Positions 40,122 to 49,203 of a DNA stretch of 64,000 nt are shown here, in pieces. Location of the stretch: positions 310,001 to 374,000 of the forward strand of contig JACKDR010000001.1 of NCBI GenBank assembly GCA_020633495.1, in the 5' to 3' direction. Source of the stretch: Kofleriaceae bacterium (GTDB lineage: Bacteria > Myxococcota_A > Polyangia > Haliangiales > Haliangiaceae). Made by a program: the position numbers and the translations under genes. Each line of letters opens with the position of its first letter. Within the stretch, counting starts at the first letter, position 1. The notes under the pieces were generated by a model. It searched no databases. It was not told the origin of the DNA and was given only the letters and a program-made list of their open reading frames with translations.

Positions 40122-41651
40122 ATGCGCATCCTGCTGGTCCACGCCGAGTTCCCGCGCACCTACTGGGGCTTCCAGTACGCGCTCTCGATCACCGGTCGCC
40201 GCGCCACGATGCCGCCGCTGGGGCTGTGCACCGTCGCCGCCCACCTGCCGGCGGCGTGGCCGGTGCGCCTGGTCGACGTCAACGTCGAGCCGCTGCGCGA
40301 CGACGACCTGCGCTGGGCCGAGGCCGTGCTGATCGGCGGCATGCTGATCCAGGCGCCGTCGATGCAGGCCATCGTGGCGCGGGCCCGGCGCCACGGCCGG
40401 CGCACGATCGTCGGTGGCCCGGCGGCGACGACCTCGCCGGAGCTGTTCGACGACGCCGACGTCGTCTTCGTCGGCGAGGTCGAGGGCCGCGACGCCGAGC
40501 TGCGCGCCGCGATCGAGGGCCGCCAGCGCGGCGAGCTCGCGGCGGCGGCGCGGCCGTCGCTGGCGGGGTCGCGGCCGCCGCGGCTCGACCTGCTGCGCCG
40601 CGACCGCTACACGACGATGGCGCTGCAGACCTCGCGCGGCTGCCCGCACGCGTGCGAGTTCTGCGACGTCGTCGAGATCTTCGGCCGCACGCCGCGGGTC
40701 AAGGACACCGCGGCGGTGCTCGCCGAGCTCGACCAGCTCGACCAGCTCGGCTGGCGCGGCACGGTCTTCGTCGTCGACGACAACTTCATCGGCAACCTCA
40801 AGGCCGCGCGCCAGCTGTTGCCGGCGATCGCGACCTGGCAGCGCGACCACGGCCACCCGTTCGAGTTCTACACCGAGGCCAGCGTCAACCTGGCGCGCGA
40901 GCCCGCGCTGCTGGCGACGATGGTCGACGCCGGCTTCACCAGCGTCTTCGTCGGCATCGAGACCCCGTCGCTGGCGGCGCTGCGCGAGGTCGGCAAGATG
41001 CAGAACCTGCGGCTCGACCTCCGCGACGCCGTCGACCGCATCACCGCGGCTGGCGTCGAGGTCATGGGCGGCTTCATCGTCGGCTTCGACAGCGACGACG
41101 AGACCTGCTTCGCCGCCCAGCGCGCGTTCCTCGCCGACGCGCCGATCCCGCTGGCGATGGTCGGCCTGCTCACCGCGCTGCCCGGCACCGCGCTGTGGCG
41201 CCGGCTCGACGGCGAGCGGCGCCTGCGCCACCGCTCCAGCGGCGACCAGTTCGATCGCCCCAACTTCGCGCCGGCCATGGACGAGCGGGCCCTGCTCGAC
41301 GGCCACGCCGACCTGCTGGCCGAGCTGTACTCGCCCGAGGCCTACCTGCGCCGGTGTCAGGCCGTGCTCGCCGGCGCGCCGCGGCCGCCGACCGGGCGCC
41401 GCCTCCGCCCCGGCGGGCTGCGCATCGCGGCGCGGGCGATCTGGGCGCTCGGCGTGGTGGGGCCCCGGCGCGCGATGTTCTGGCGCCTGGTCGCGCCGGC
41501 GCTGCTGCGCTCCCCCGCGGCGGTGACCTGGACCATCAGCCACGCGGTCCAGGGCGAGCACCTGATCCGCTACACCCACGAGCACGTCGTGCCGGCGCTG
41601 CGCCGCGCCGCCGCGGCGTGCGCGCCGACGGCGACCGACGCCGCGGCGTGA
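40122..41651 (+). CDS. B12-binding radical SAM protein (DUF4070-type)
   Basis: 509 aa. N-terminal cobalamin-binding Rossmann domain (1-140, with PPLGLCTVAAHLP and VGGPAATTSPELF), radical SAM barrel (about 165-370) with CPHACEFC (C174, C178, C181) holding the 4Fe-4S cluster, and a C-terminal region (about 375-500) like DUF4070. This layout is shared by radical methylases such as hopanoid C-2 methylase HpnP and related lipid or natural-product enzymes. It should methylate an unreactive carbon using SAM and B12. The substrate is not decided here: no hopanoid genes are nearby. A longer in-frame start at 40062 is not needed for homology. Confidence 0.85.
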   Translation: MRILLVHAEFPRTYWGFQYALSITGRRATMPPLGLCTVAAHLPAAWPVRLVDVNVEPLRDDDLRWAEAVLIGGMLIQAPSMQAIVARARRHGRRTIVGGPAATTSPELFDDADVVFVGEVEGRDAELRAAIEGRQRGELAAAARPSLAGSRPPRLDLLRRDRYTTMALQTSRGCPHACEFCDVVEIFGRTPRVKDTAAVLAELDQLDQLGWRGTVFVVDDNFIGNLKAARQLLPAIATWQRDHGHPFEFYTEASVNLAREPALLATMVDAGFTSVFVGIETPSLAALREVGKMQNLRLDLRDAVDRITAAGVEVMGGFIVGFDSDDETCFAAQRAFLADAPIPLAMVGLLTALPGTALWRRLDGERRLRHRSSGDQFDRPNFAPAMDERALLDGHADLLAELYSPEAYLRRCQAVLAGAPRPPTGRRLRPGGLRIAARAIWALGVVGPRRAMFWRLVAPALLRSPAAVTWTISHAVQGEHLIRYTHEHVVPALRRAAAACAPTATDAAA

Positions 41652-41698
41652 TCGGCGGCGCGGACGACCGGCGCGGCGCGCGCGACCTCGCCGCCCTG

Positions 41699-42850
41699 TC
41701 AGTCGGCGCCGAGCTCGCGGCCGATCGCGCAGCCGCTGACCACGACCAGATCGGTGACGCTGCCGCTGCGCAGGTCGTCGCAGGCGGCGCCGTAGAAGGT
41801 GATCTGCCCGGCCGCGGGGTCGTAGTCCCAGCCGTCGCCGTGGCTGGGGTCGCGGGGCACGTCGAGGCTGTCGAAGAAGACGTGCAGCGTGCTCGAGTCC
41901 GGGTTGCCGGACAGCGCGTACGTGCACGACAGCACCGCGGCGCCGATGCTGTCGAAGGCGGCCTGCAGCGACGCGGCGTCGTCGGCCTGGTAGTAGTACG
42001 GCGGGCCGCCGGGCAGCGCGGTGCCGCCGGCGGTGGCCATGTCGTCGAGCTGGTTGGCGTCGACGCCGCTGCCGAAGCCGACGACGAAGGTCTTGACCTC
42101 CGGGGTCTGGGCGCGCAGGTCGGTGACCGCGGTGACGCCGTCGCCGCCGCAGGTCTCGGAGCCGTCGGTGAGCAGCAGGATGTAGTTCTCGCGCGTGGTG
42201 TCGGCGAGGCCGGCGTAGCCGATCAGCCCGTCGAGGGTGTCGCCGATGGGGGTGCGGCCGCCGGGTCCGGTGTTGCCGAGCGCGGTGTTGATCATGCCGG
42301 CGGTGCCGGCGCCGACGTCGACCTCGATCTGGCCGGGCGCGCACTGGCTGGCGCCCTCGTAGAGCACCAGGCCCCAGCGGACCTGATCGCCGTAGGTGGT
42401 CAAGAGCTGGCCGAGCGCGTCGACCGCGACCTCCCACTTGGTCGAGTTGCCGAGCGCCTCGTCCATGCTGCCCGAGCGGTCGAGCACGATGAGGACGTTG
42501 GGCGGCACGCCCTCGGCCGAGAACTCGTCGCCGGTGCAGCCGCAGAAGCCGCCGGTGCAGACCTCACCGTTGGAGCAGTTGTCGTCGCCGGCGCACGGCC
42601 CGCCGGTGGTGTTGCCGGCGCAGGTGCCGCTGTCCGCGCAGTACGAGCCGCCGTGGCAGTCGGTGTTGCTCGTGCACGGCGTCGGCTCGCACGTGCCGGT
42701 GCCGAGGTTGCACTGCTGCCCGGTCGGACAGTCGTCGGTCGTCGTGCAGTCGGTGACGCCACCGTCGCCGCCGCCGCCACCGCCACCACCGCCGCCGCCG
42801 CACCCCAGGGCGAACGCTCCGAACAGCGCACAGGCGAGCAGGCTCTTCAT
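41699..42850 (-). CDS. von Willebrand factor A domain lipoprotein
   Basis: 383 aa. Lipobox LGC (about residue 17) and a pure Gly run, a Cys-rich region of dickkopf/EGF-like pattern (about 33-108, TTDDCPTGQQCN, SNTDCHGGSYC), then a vWA domain with MIDAS VLDRSGSMDE, the Thr of GGRTPIG and LLTDGSETCG. It binds ligands through Mg2+ at the surface and is a plausible adhesin. GGAGG lies upstream of the ATG, so it has a normal leader. Similar lipoproteins are frequent in myxobacteria. Confidence 0.87.
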   Translation of the reverse strand: MKSLLACALFGAFALGCGGGGGGGGGGGDGGVTDCTTTDDCPTGQQCNLGTGTCEPTPCTSNTDCHGGSYCADSGTCAGNTTGGPCAGDDNCSNGEVCTGGFCGCTGDEFSAEGVPPNVLIVLDRSGSMDEALGNSTKWEVAVDALGQLLTTYGDQVRWGLVLYEGASQCAPGQIEVDVGAGTAGMINTALGNTGPGGRTPIGDTLDGLIGYAGLADTTRENYILLLTDGSETCGGDGVTAVTDLRAQTPEVKTFVVGFGSGVDANQLDDMATAGGTALPGGPPYYYQADDAASLQAAFDSIGAAVLSCTYALSGNPDSSTLHVFFDSLDVPRDPSHGDGWDYDPAAGQITFYGAACDDLRSGSVTDLVVVSGCAIGRELGAD

Positions 42851-43054
42851 GATCTCAGGTTCCTCCCCTGGGTGGCGAGAAGCAAGCGTCGTTCCGGGGG
42901 ACGCGCGCGGTCAGCGACGACGGTTCGGCCCGGCGCTGTGCAAGACGCGGACAGGGTGTGCCGAGTTGTCGTGGCGGACATCGGCGTCGCGGCAGGTGGA
43001 GGTCGCAGGTGCGCGCACAGGGCGCGGCGCCGCCGCGGCGACGCGCGCCACGGG

Positions 43055-44120
43055 TCAGCGGGCGTAGGTCAGGATCGACACGCCCTTCATCCCCGGGCTC
43101 GGGGTCAGGCGCAGCGCGGCCAGCGCGGTGGCCGCGGTGTCGACGGTCGTGATCGGCCGGTCGAGGACGGTGTCGGCGGTGACGCCCGGGCCGCGGGCGA
43201 TCCACGGGATCTCGCGGTCGACCTCGAGGTGGCCGCCGGAGTGGTGGCGCGAGTGGCCGCCGTGGTCGGCGGTGACGATCACCAGGGTGTCGGCGCCGGC
43301 GGCGCTGGCGTCGATGGCGTCGAGGACGGTGGCCAGGCAGCGATCGCTGTGGTGGACCGCGGCGAGGTAGGCGTCCGACATCCAGCCGTGGCTGTGGCCG
43401 AACTCGTCGGGATCGGAGAAGTGGACGAACAGCAGGGCCGGCTGCTCCTCGGTGAAGTACGCGGCGGCGCGCCGCGCCACCCCGCCGCACAGGTAGCTGG
43501 GGCGCTCGAAGTGGTCGACGCTGCCGGGCCGCGCGATGTGGCGGAGCTTGGGCTTGCCGACGATCATCGCGGTCGACAGGCCGTGGGCGTGGGCGATCGA
43601 GAACACGGTCGGGACCCGGATGTAGCCCCGATCGCGCTGGTAGCTGTTCCACCACAGGCCGTGCTCCTCGGCGCCGAAGCCCGACAGCATGGCCGCGTGC
43701 GACGGCAGGGTGTCGCTCTGCGGGATCGTGTCGGCCTGGAGCGCCGCCATGCCCTCGCGCATCAGCGCCATGTGGGCGGGGGTCAGCTCCTCGGTGAGCG
43801 AGTCGGGCCGCAGCCCGTCCTCGCTGATGATGACGACGTGGGTCGGGCGCCGCGGCGCGGGCGCGGGCGGCGCCGCCGCGGTGGACGACGACGCCGGCGC
43901 GGCGCTGCCGCGGGCGGCCATCGCCGGTCGCGACAGGATCTCGTCGACGACCTCGGCGACGGCGTCGGCGGTGACCGCGCGCGGGCGGGCGCGGCGGCGG
44001 CGGCGACGACTGGCGCCAGCGCGCGCGCGGCGCGGCCGGCACCGGCCGGCACAGCATCGCGCCGGCGCCGAGGGCCAGGCCGGCGAGCACCGCCAGCCGA
44101 GGATCACGAGGGGACGCCAC
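43055..44120 (-). CDS. Alkaline-phosphatase-superfamily phosphodiesterase (NPP-like), probable frameshift after the signal peptide
   Basis: The catalytic part has THVVIISEDGLRPDSL (first metal site), SDTLPSHAAMLSGFG with the Thr nucleophile, FVHFSDPDEFGHSHGWM, and VTADHGGH, the full metal set of nucleotide pyrophosphatases/phosphodiesterases. In its own frame the N-terminus is Arg/Cys-rich nonsense. One frame over, from the GTG at 44120, there is a good signal peptide (LAVLAGLALGAGAMLC) placed 8 nt after a TACCCT box. The frames probably join in the GCC/GGC run about 43985-44010, with a single-base error. Exported enzyme; substrate unknown. Confidence 0.75.
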
Positions 44121-44128
44121 CAGCCGAC

Positions 44129-44134
44129 AGGGTA
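44129..44134 (-). promoter_or_regulatory. -10-like TACCCT box supporting the 44120 start
   Basis: TACCCT followed by 8 nt and the GTG at 44120, the frame that encodes the signal peptide. Confidence 0.45.
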
Positions 44135-44210
44135 GCAAACCTCGGCGCCGGGCCGAAGAAACCGGCCCGCGCTCCCGCGCGGATGGCGCCGCCGGCGCGG
44201 CTCGACGCGC

Positions 44211-44750
44211 TCAGGCGCGCCGGAACAGGCGGTGCAGCCAGCGCACGACCTTGCCGCGGTGCTCGGCGGCGACGCCGGCGCCCAGCTCGCGGCTCAGCGC
44301 GTGCTCCTGGTCGCGATCGGCGCCCATCACGATCGCCTCGACGTAGCGGGCGATCAGGCCGATCTGCCCCGACTCGATGTCGAGGGCACGGCCCAGCCGC
44401 GAGATGTCGCGCGACTCCGCCGGCGCGACCTTGCCGTCGGCGAACGCGACCGTGATGACGTCGGTGAGCAGCGGCACGCGCAGCGCCACGTCGGCCTTGA
44501 GGCGCGTGACGATCGCGTCGGTCGCCGCCGCGTCGGCCCCGGCCGCCGCCGCCAGGACCTGGTCGCGGCCGGCGTCGGACAGCCCGAGCGCCTCGCACAT
44601 GGCGCGGAGGTTGCCGAGCTCGGCCTCGTCGGTCTCCTGGTCGGCGAACGCGACCGAGGCCACCACCTTCAGGTAGTCGACGCGATCGGCGTCGGACAAC
44701 CCGAGCGCGACGTGACCGTCGTGCCCGGACTCGGAGCTGGGAGTCGTCAT
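44211..44750 (-). CDS. TerB-like (tellurite-resistance fold) protein
   Basis: 179 aa, all helical. It shows the acidic TerB/DjlA-N pattern twice: VVASVAFADQETDEAELGNL (about 29-48) and VITVAFADGKVAPAESRDI (about 98-116), which resemble metal-binding loops. TerB-like domains occur in stress and envelope proteins; direct tellurite resistance is not implied because no other ter gene is present. The C-terminal tail is basic. The start at 44750 fits a TATGGT box 7 nt upstream; an ATG at 44762 overlaps that box. Confidence 0.75.
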   Translation of the reverse strand: MTTPSSESGHDGHVALGLSDADRVDYLKVVASVAFADQETDEAELGNLRAMCEALGLSDAGRDQVLAAAAGADAAATDAIVTRLKADVALRVPLLTDVITVAFADGKVAPAESRDISRLGRALDIESGQIGLIARYVEAIVMGADRDQEHALSRELGAGVAAEHRGKVVRWLHRLFRRA

Positions 44751-44757
44751 GGACGGG

Positions 44758-44763
44758 ACCATA
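44758..44763 (-). promoter_or_regulatory. -10-like TATGGT box, leaderless promoter of the TerB-like gene
   Basis: TATGGT followed by 7 nt and the ATG at 44750. Confidence 0.5.
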
Positions 44764-44882
44764 CCGGGCGGCCGATCGGTTCGCACCTGGCCGCGGCCGG
44801 CGATCCGCGACCTTCCGCCGCTTGCCAGGATGCCGCCGCCGGCGTTCATTTCGGGGTCGGGCGCCCTGCCCCCCTGGATCCC

Positions 44883-45770
44883 ATGCCCCCTGTCGACGAA
44901 GCCGAGTCCACCGCGCCGCGCGAGCTGCGCGCCATCCGGGTCGCGATCGCGTGCGCCGTGGTCGGCGCCGCCACCAAGCTGACCGCCGGCGTCATCACCG
45001 GCAGCATGTCGATGATCTCGTCGGCGATCGACTCGCTGGGCGACCTGGTGGTGTCGCTGGTCAACGTCGCCGTGATCCGCATGTCGGACGCGCCACCCGA
45101 CGACGAGCACAACTACGGCCACGCCCGGGTCGAGGGGCTCGGCGCCATGTTCGAGGGCGCGTTCATCTTCGCCGCCGGCGTCTTCATCATCTACGAGGCC
45201 GGCCACAAGATGTGGATCGGCGAGCTCAGCCACGACTCGACGCTCGGCATCCTGGTCATGCTGCCGATCCTGGCGATGACGATCGCGACGGTGCTGTACC
45301 TGCGGCGCGTCGCCCGCGCCACCGGCAGCCTGGTGATCAAGGCCGACGCGCTGCACTACCTCACCGACGTCTGGGTCAACGTCGGCGTCCTGGTGTCGCT
45401 GATCCTGGTCAAGGTCACCGGCGTGCCGATCATCGACCCGCTGATCTCGATCGGCATCGCGCTGTACATGCTGGTGTCGGCGCTCCACATCGTGCGCGAC
45501 GGCTTCGGGGTCGTGATGGACCGGCGCCTCGATCAGGCGCTGATCGACCAGCTCCAGGCCCTGCTGCGCGCGACGCCCGGCATCGCGTCGTTCCACGACT
45601 TCAAGACCCGCGCCGGCAAGATCCCGCACGTCGACTTCCACGTCGTGGTCGCGCCCGAGACCACGACCAAGGAGGTCCACGACCTGTTCCTCGACCTGCA
45701 GGCCCGCATCCGCGACCTGGTCGGCCCGACCACCAAGGTCCTCATGCACGCCGACCCGCTGGGCGGGTGA
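44883..45770 (+). CDS. Cation diffusion facilitator (CDF) transporter
   Basis: 295 aa, six TM helices and a cytoplasmic C-terminal domain. Metal-site motifs: SAIDSLGD in TM2 and ADALHYLTDVWVN (HxxxD) in TM5; EHNYGHARVEGLGA is the conserved TM2-3 loop. The family exports Zn2+, Fe2+, Mn2+ or Cd2+ in exchange for H+. The HxxxD pattern favours Zn/Cd, but specificity is not certain. The C-terminus has the ferredoxin-like CDF fold with HDFKTRAGKIPHVDFHV. The ATG at 44883 gives the normal length. Confidence 0.92.
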   Translation: MPPVDEAESTAPRELRAIRVAIACAVVGAATKLTAGVITGSMSMISSAIDSLGDLVVSLVNVAVIRMSDAPPDDEHNYGHARVEGLGAMFEGAFIFAAGVFIIYEAGHKMWIGELSHDSTLGILVMLPILAMTIATVLYLRRVARATGSLVIKADALHYLTDVWVNVGVLVSLILVKVTGVPIIDPLISIGIALYMLVSALHIVRDGFGVVMDRRLDQALIDQLQALLRATPGIASFHDFKTRAGKIPHVDFHVVVAPETTTKEVHDLFLDLQARIRDLVGPTTKVLMHADPLGG

Positions 45771-45839
45771 GCGACCGGGCGGCGCACATGGGCCACCTGG
45801 CCCATGGTCAGCGGCCGGGTTCGGCGGCACGCTCGGTCC

Positions 45840-46829
45840 ATGCCCGATCCCAGCACGGCGTGGCGCGAGCGCGTCGCCGACGACGAAGAGGCGCGGTTCG
45901 GCCGCTACGGCGAGCAGCTCGCCGAGCTGCAGCGGCGCGCCGCCGCCCGGCACGGCCCCGGCCGCGCCCTCCACCGCAAGCAGCACCTGGGGCTGCGCGC
46001 CACCGTCGAGGTCCTGCCCGAGCTGCCGGCGCACGCGCGCCACGGCCTGTTCGCGACGCCGGGCCCGCACGAGGCCCAGCTGCGCCTGTCCAACGGCAGC
46101 GGCGAGCGTGCGCCCGATCGCCGCCCCGACATCCGCGGCTTCGCGCTGCGGGTGCTCGGCGTCGACGGCGACGGCGCGCTGGGCGGTCCGGCGACCGCGC
46201 AGTGCTTCGTCCTGATCAACAGCGAGGCGTTCGCGTTCCCCACCGTCGACGACTTCATGGGCGTCGTGGTGGCCGCGGCGCGCAGCCCGTTCGCGGTGCT
46301 GCGCCACCTGCAGCGCCGGCACGGCTTCTTCGGCGGGCTCGGCAAGGCCCGCGCCCTCGGCAAGGCCCTGGGCAAGCCGTTCGGCGGCTTCGCGCACGAG
46401 CCGTTCTACTCGGCGGCGCCGATCGCGTGCGGGCCGTACGCCGCCAAGGTCCGGCTGTGGCCGACCAGCGGCGACGCGCCGCCGCCGCCGTCGAAGCGCG
46501 ACTGGTCGGCCGACGTGGTCGCGCGGCTCGGCCACGGCGCGCTGACCTGGGACCTGCAGCTGCAGTTCTTCGTCGACGAGGCGACCACGCCGATCGAGGA
46601 TCCGACGGTGGCCTGGCCCGCGGCGGTGGCGCCGTTCGTGACCGTGGCGAGGGTGACGGCGCCGGCCCAGGACCCGGCCAGCGACGACGGCCGCGCCGTC
46701 GCCGCCGCCGCCGAGGCCGGCGTCTTCGATCCGTGGCAGGCGCTGGCCGCGCACCGGCCGCTCGGCGAGATCATGCGCGCCCGCAAGGTGGCCTACTTCG
46801 CCAGCCAGCAGGGCCGCGGCGCGGCGTAG
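45840..46829 (+). CDS. Catalase-fold haem protein
   Basis: 329 aa. Short compared with true catalases but with the core: ALHRKQHLGLRATVEVLPEL, HGLFATPGPHEAQLRLSNG, PDIRGFALRVLGVDG and FVLINSEAFAFPTVDDF. This matches the minimal catalase-related proteins, sometimes joined to lipoxygenases, rather than KatA/KatE. The distal His and the Asn of catalase are not clearly in place, so peroxidase or allene-oxide-type chemistry is as likely as H2O2 dismutation. No signal peptide. Confidence 0.78.
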   Translation: MPDPSTAWRERVADDEEARFGRYGEQLAELQRRAAARHGPGRALHRKQHLGLRATVEVLPELPAHARHGLFATPGPHEAQLRLSNGSGERAPDRRPDIRGFALRVLGVDGDGALGGPATAQCFVLINSEAFAFPTVDDFMGVVVAAARSPFAVLRHLQRRHGFFGGLGKARALGKALGKPFGGFAHEPFYSAAPIACGPYAAKVRLWPTSGDAPPPPSKRDWSADVVARLGHGALTWDLQLQFFVDEATTPIEDPTVAWPAAVAPFVTVARVTAPAQDPASDDGRAVAAAAEAGVFDPWQALAAHRPLGEIMRARKVAYFASQQGRGAA

Positions 46830-46887
46830 CGCGGCTCGGCCCCGCGCCCGCCGCGCCCGCCGCGCCCGCCGGGCGCGCGATCGGTGC

Positions 46888-46893
46888 TATCCC
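46888..46893 (+). promoter_or_regulatory. -10-like TATCCC box upstream of fbp
   Basis: TATCCC followed by 6 nt and the GTG at 46900; the last base departs from TANNNT, so this is a weaker example. Confidence 0.35.
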
Positions 46894-46899
46894 TGGGCG

Positions 46900-48828
46900 G
46901 TGGCGAACCCGGGCGAGGAGACGCACGACCACACGGTCTACCTGCGGGCGCTGGCGCGCCGCTACCCCAACCCGGCGGCGGTGCTCGCCGAGCTGACCAA
47001 CCTCGAGTCGATCCTGACCCTGCCCAAGCCGACGGTGCACGTGGTCAGCGACGTCCACGGCGAGCACGTCAAGCTGCGCCAGGTCGTCAACAACGCCTCG
47101 GGCAGCCTGCGGCCGCTGCTGGCCCGGCTGTTCGGCGACCGGCTCGACGCCGGCGAGCTCGACGATCTGCTGACGATGCTCTACTACCCGCGCGAGACCT
47201 ACCAGGCGCTGCCCGACGGCGAGCCGCGGCGGGCCGCGGTCCGCCGCTTCGTCGGCCACGCCGTGACCGTCATCCGCGAGCTGGCCCGGCGCTACACGCT
47301 CAAGCACGTCGAGCGCATCGTCCCCGATCCGTTCGACGCCACGGTCCGCGAGCTCCTGTTCGGCGGCGAGCTGGCGCGCGAGCCCGCGTTCCTCGACGGG
47401 CTGATCGCGCCGTTCTTCCGCCACGACCGCGACCTCGAGCTGGTGCGCATGGTGGCGCGGATCGTCCGCAACCTGTCGGTCGGCGAGCTGGTGGTCGCCG
47501 GCGACCTCGGCGACCGTGGCCCGCGCCTCGACCGGGTCATCGAGATCCTCGAGCAGCAGCCCAGCGTCGCGATCACCTGGGGCAACCACGACGCCAGCTG
47601 GATGGCGGCGTGCCTGGGCCACCCGGCCGCGATCGCGACGGTGGTGCGGCTGTCGCTGCGCTACCAGCGGCTCGGCCAGCTCGAGGAGGGCTACGGCATC
47701 TCGCTGGCGCCGCTCGAGCGCCTGGCGCGCGACGTCTACGGCGACGACCCGGCGAGCCGCTTCGAGGTCAAGGGCGAGCCGGCCGGCGACCCGCGGCTGC
47801 TGGCCCGGATGCACAAGGCGATCGCGATCATCCAGTTCAAGCTCGACGGCGCGCTGTTCCGGCGCCACCCCGCCTGGGAGCTCGAGGGCCGGGACCTGCT
47901 GCGCCGGATCGATCCCGCGACCATGACCGTCGACGTCGACGGCCAGCGCCACCCGCTGCTCGACGACCGCTGGCCGACGCTGACCTGGGACGATCCCGAC
48001 GCGCTGTCGGCGGACGAGCAGCGCTGCCTCGACGAGCTGCGCCGCGGCTTCGTGGCGTCGAGCACGCTGTGGCGCCAGATGTCGTTCGTGGCGTCGCACG
48101 GCAAGATGATGCTGCGCCGTGATCGCTGCGCGATCTTCCACGGCTGCGTCCCGGTCGACGCCGACGGCGCGCTACTGCCGCTGGTCGTCGACGGCGCGCC
48201 GCGCCGGGGCAAGGCCCTGTTCGACGCCCTCGAGGTCGTCGTCCAGCGCGCGTTCCGCAAGCGCCGCCCCGACGATCTCGACACCCTGTACTACCTGTGG
48301 ACCGGGCCGCGGTCGCCGTGCTTCGGCAAGGACCGCATGGCGACCTTCGAGGGCCACTTCGTCGCCGACCCGGCGACCCACCACGAGACCAAGAACCCGT
48401 ACTTCGCGCTGCTCCACGACGCCGGGTTCTGCGATCGCATCCTGCGCGAGCTCGGCGTCGACGATCCCGCCGGGTTCATCGTCAACGGCCACGTCCCGGT
48501 CAAGCTCGACGCCGGCGAGACCCCGGTCAAGCGCTCGGGCCGCGCCGTGACGATCGACGGCGCGTTCTCGGCGGCCTACGGCGACAAGGGCTTCTCGCTG
48601 GTGCTCGACGCCACCCGCATGTACCTGGCCCAGCACTACCACTTCGACGGCGCGGCGGCGGCGGTCGCGACCGGCGCCGACATCATCCCGACCGTCGCCG
48701 ACCTCGAGATCTACCCGCGGCCGCGCACGGTCGCCGACACCGAGCGCGGCGACGAGCTGCGCGCCGAGATCGCGGCGCTCGAGGAGCTGATAGCCGCGTT
48801 CGAGACCAACCTGATCCGCCCGGCGTGA
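46900..48828 (+). CDS. fbp: Fructose-1,6-bisphosphatase, class III
   Basis: 642 aa, the usual size of the Bacillus-type class III enzyme. Calcineurin-like phosphoesterase core: VHVVSDVHGEHVKL, VVAGDLGDRGPRLD, ITWGNHDASWM, and later NGHVPVKL with the metal-binding His. It hydrolyses F-1,6-bisphosphate to F-6-P in gluconeogenesis. Class III enzymes are typical of Firmicutes and patchy elsewhere, so this copy may be an old transfer, although its codon use is fully native. Surrounding genes are not metabolic partners. Confidence 0.93.
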   Translation: MANPGEETHDHTVYLRALARRYPNPAAVLAELTNLESILTLPKPTVHVVSDVHGEHVKLRQVVNNASGSLRPLLARLFGDRLDAGELDDLLTMLYYPRETYQALPDGEPRRAAVRRFVGHAVTVIRELARRYTLKHVERIVPDPFDATVRELLFGGELAREPAFLDGLIAPFFRHDRDLELVRMVARIVRNLSVGELVVAGDLGDRGPRLDRVIEILEQQPSVAITWGNHDASWMAACLGHPAAIATVVRLSLRYQRLGQLEEGYGISLAPLERLARDVYGDDPASRFEVKGEPAGDPRLLARMHKAIAIIQFKLDGALFRRHPAWELEGRDLLRRIDPATMTVDVDGQRHPLLDDRWPTLTWDDPDALSADEQRCLDELRRGFVASSTLWRQMSFVASHGKMMLRRDRCAIFHGCVPVDADGALLPLVVDGAPRRGKALFDALEVVVQRAFRKRRPDDLDTLYYLWTGPRSPCFGKDRMATFEGHFVADPATHHETKNPYFALLHDAGFCDRILRELGVDDPAGFIVNGHVPVKLDAGETPVKRSGRAVTIDGAFSAAYGDKGFSLVLDATRMYLAQHYHFDGAAAAVATGADIIPTVADLEIYPRPRTVADTERGDELRAEIAALEELIAAFETNLIRPA

Positions 48829-48856
48829 GCGCGAGCCCGCGCCGGGCTGGCGCCTG

Positions 48857-49087
48857 CTAGCGCTCGGCGTCCTTGCTGCCGACGATCGTCATGTTCATGC
48901 CGATCTGCACCGACAGCGGCTTGCCGTCGACCTGGATCGTGGTCTTGGCGTTGATGTTCCAGCCGAACGAGCCGGTCGAGAACGACTTCACGTCGGCGAC
49001 CATCTCCTGGCCGTTGATCACGACCGTGAGCGGCTCGGCCTTGTCGAGGAACTGGGTGAGCGAGACGGGGCAAGGGGACTTGGCCAT
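48857..49087 (-). CDS. Small conserved-looking hypothetical protein
   Basis: 76 aa, MAKSPCPVSLTQFLDKAEPL at the start, then a beta-rich domain with VVINGQEMVADVKSFSTGSF and IQVDGKPLSVQIGMNMTIVG. No family recognised and no signal peptide. Third-position GC is high, and a TACCCT box lies 8 nt before the ATG, both supporting a real gene. An in-frame start at 49105 would add six residues but lies upstream of the promoter box. Confidence 0.65.
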   Translation of the reverse strand: MAKSPCPVSLTQFLDKAEPLTVVINGQEMVADVKSFSTGSFGWNINAKTTIQVDGKPLSVQIGMNMTIVGSKDAER

Positions 49088-49095
49088 GGCGACGC

Positions 49096-49101
49096 AGGGT
49101 A
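49096..49101 (-). promoter_or_regulatory. -10-like TACCCT box, leaderless promoter of the small hypothetical gene
   Basis: TACCCT followed by 8 nt and the ATG at 49087. Confidence 0.45.
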
Positions 49102-49203
49102 ACACGCGGTCACGCGGTCACGCGGTCGACCGGCGGCGCGCCCGCCGTGCCGGCGACCGGGTACAGTCGCCGGGTTCGCTGCCCCCGCCCGAGGAGTCCG
49201 GTC

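Noticed and set aside
44211..44750. Tellurite-resistance determinant
   Set aside because: Only the TerB-like fold is present; no terA, terC, terD or terZ neighbour, and this fold occurs in many unrelated proteins.
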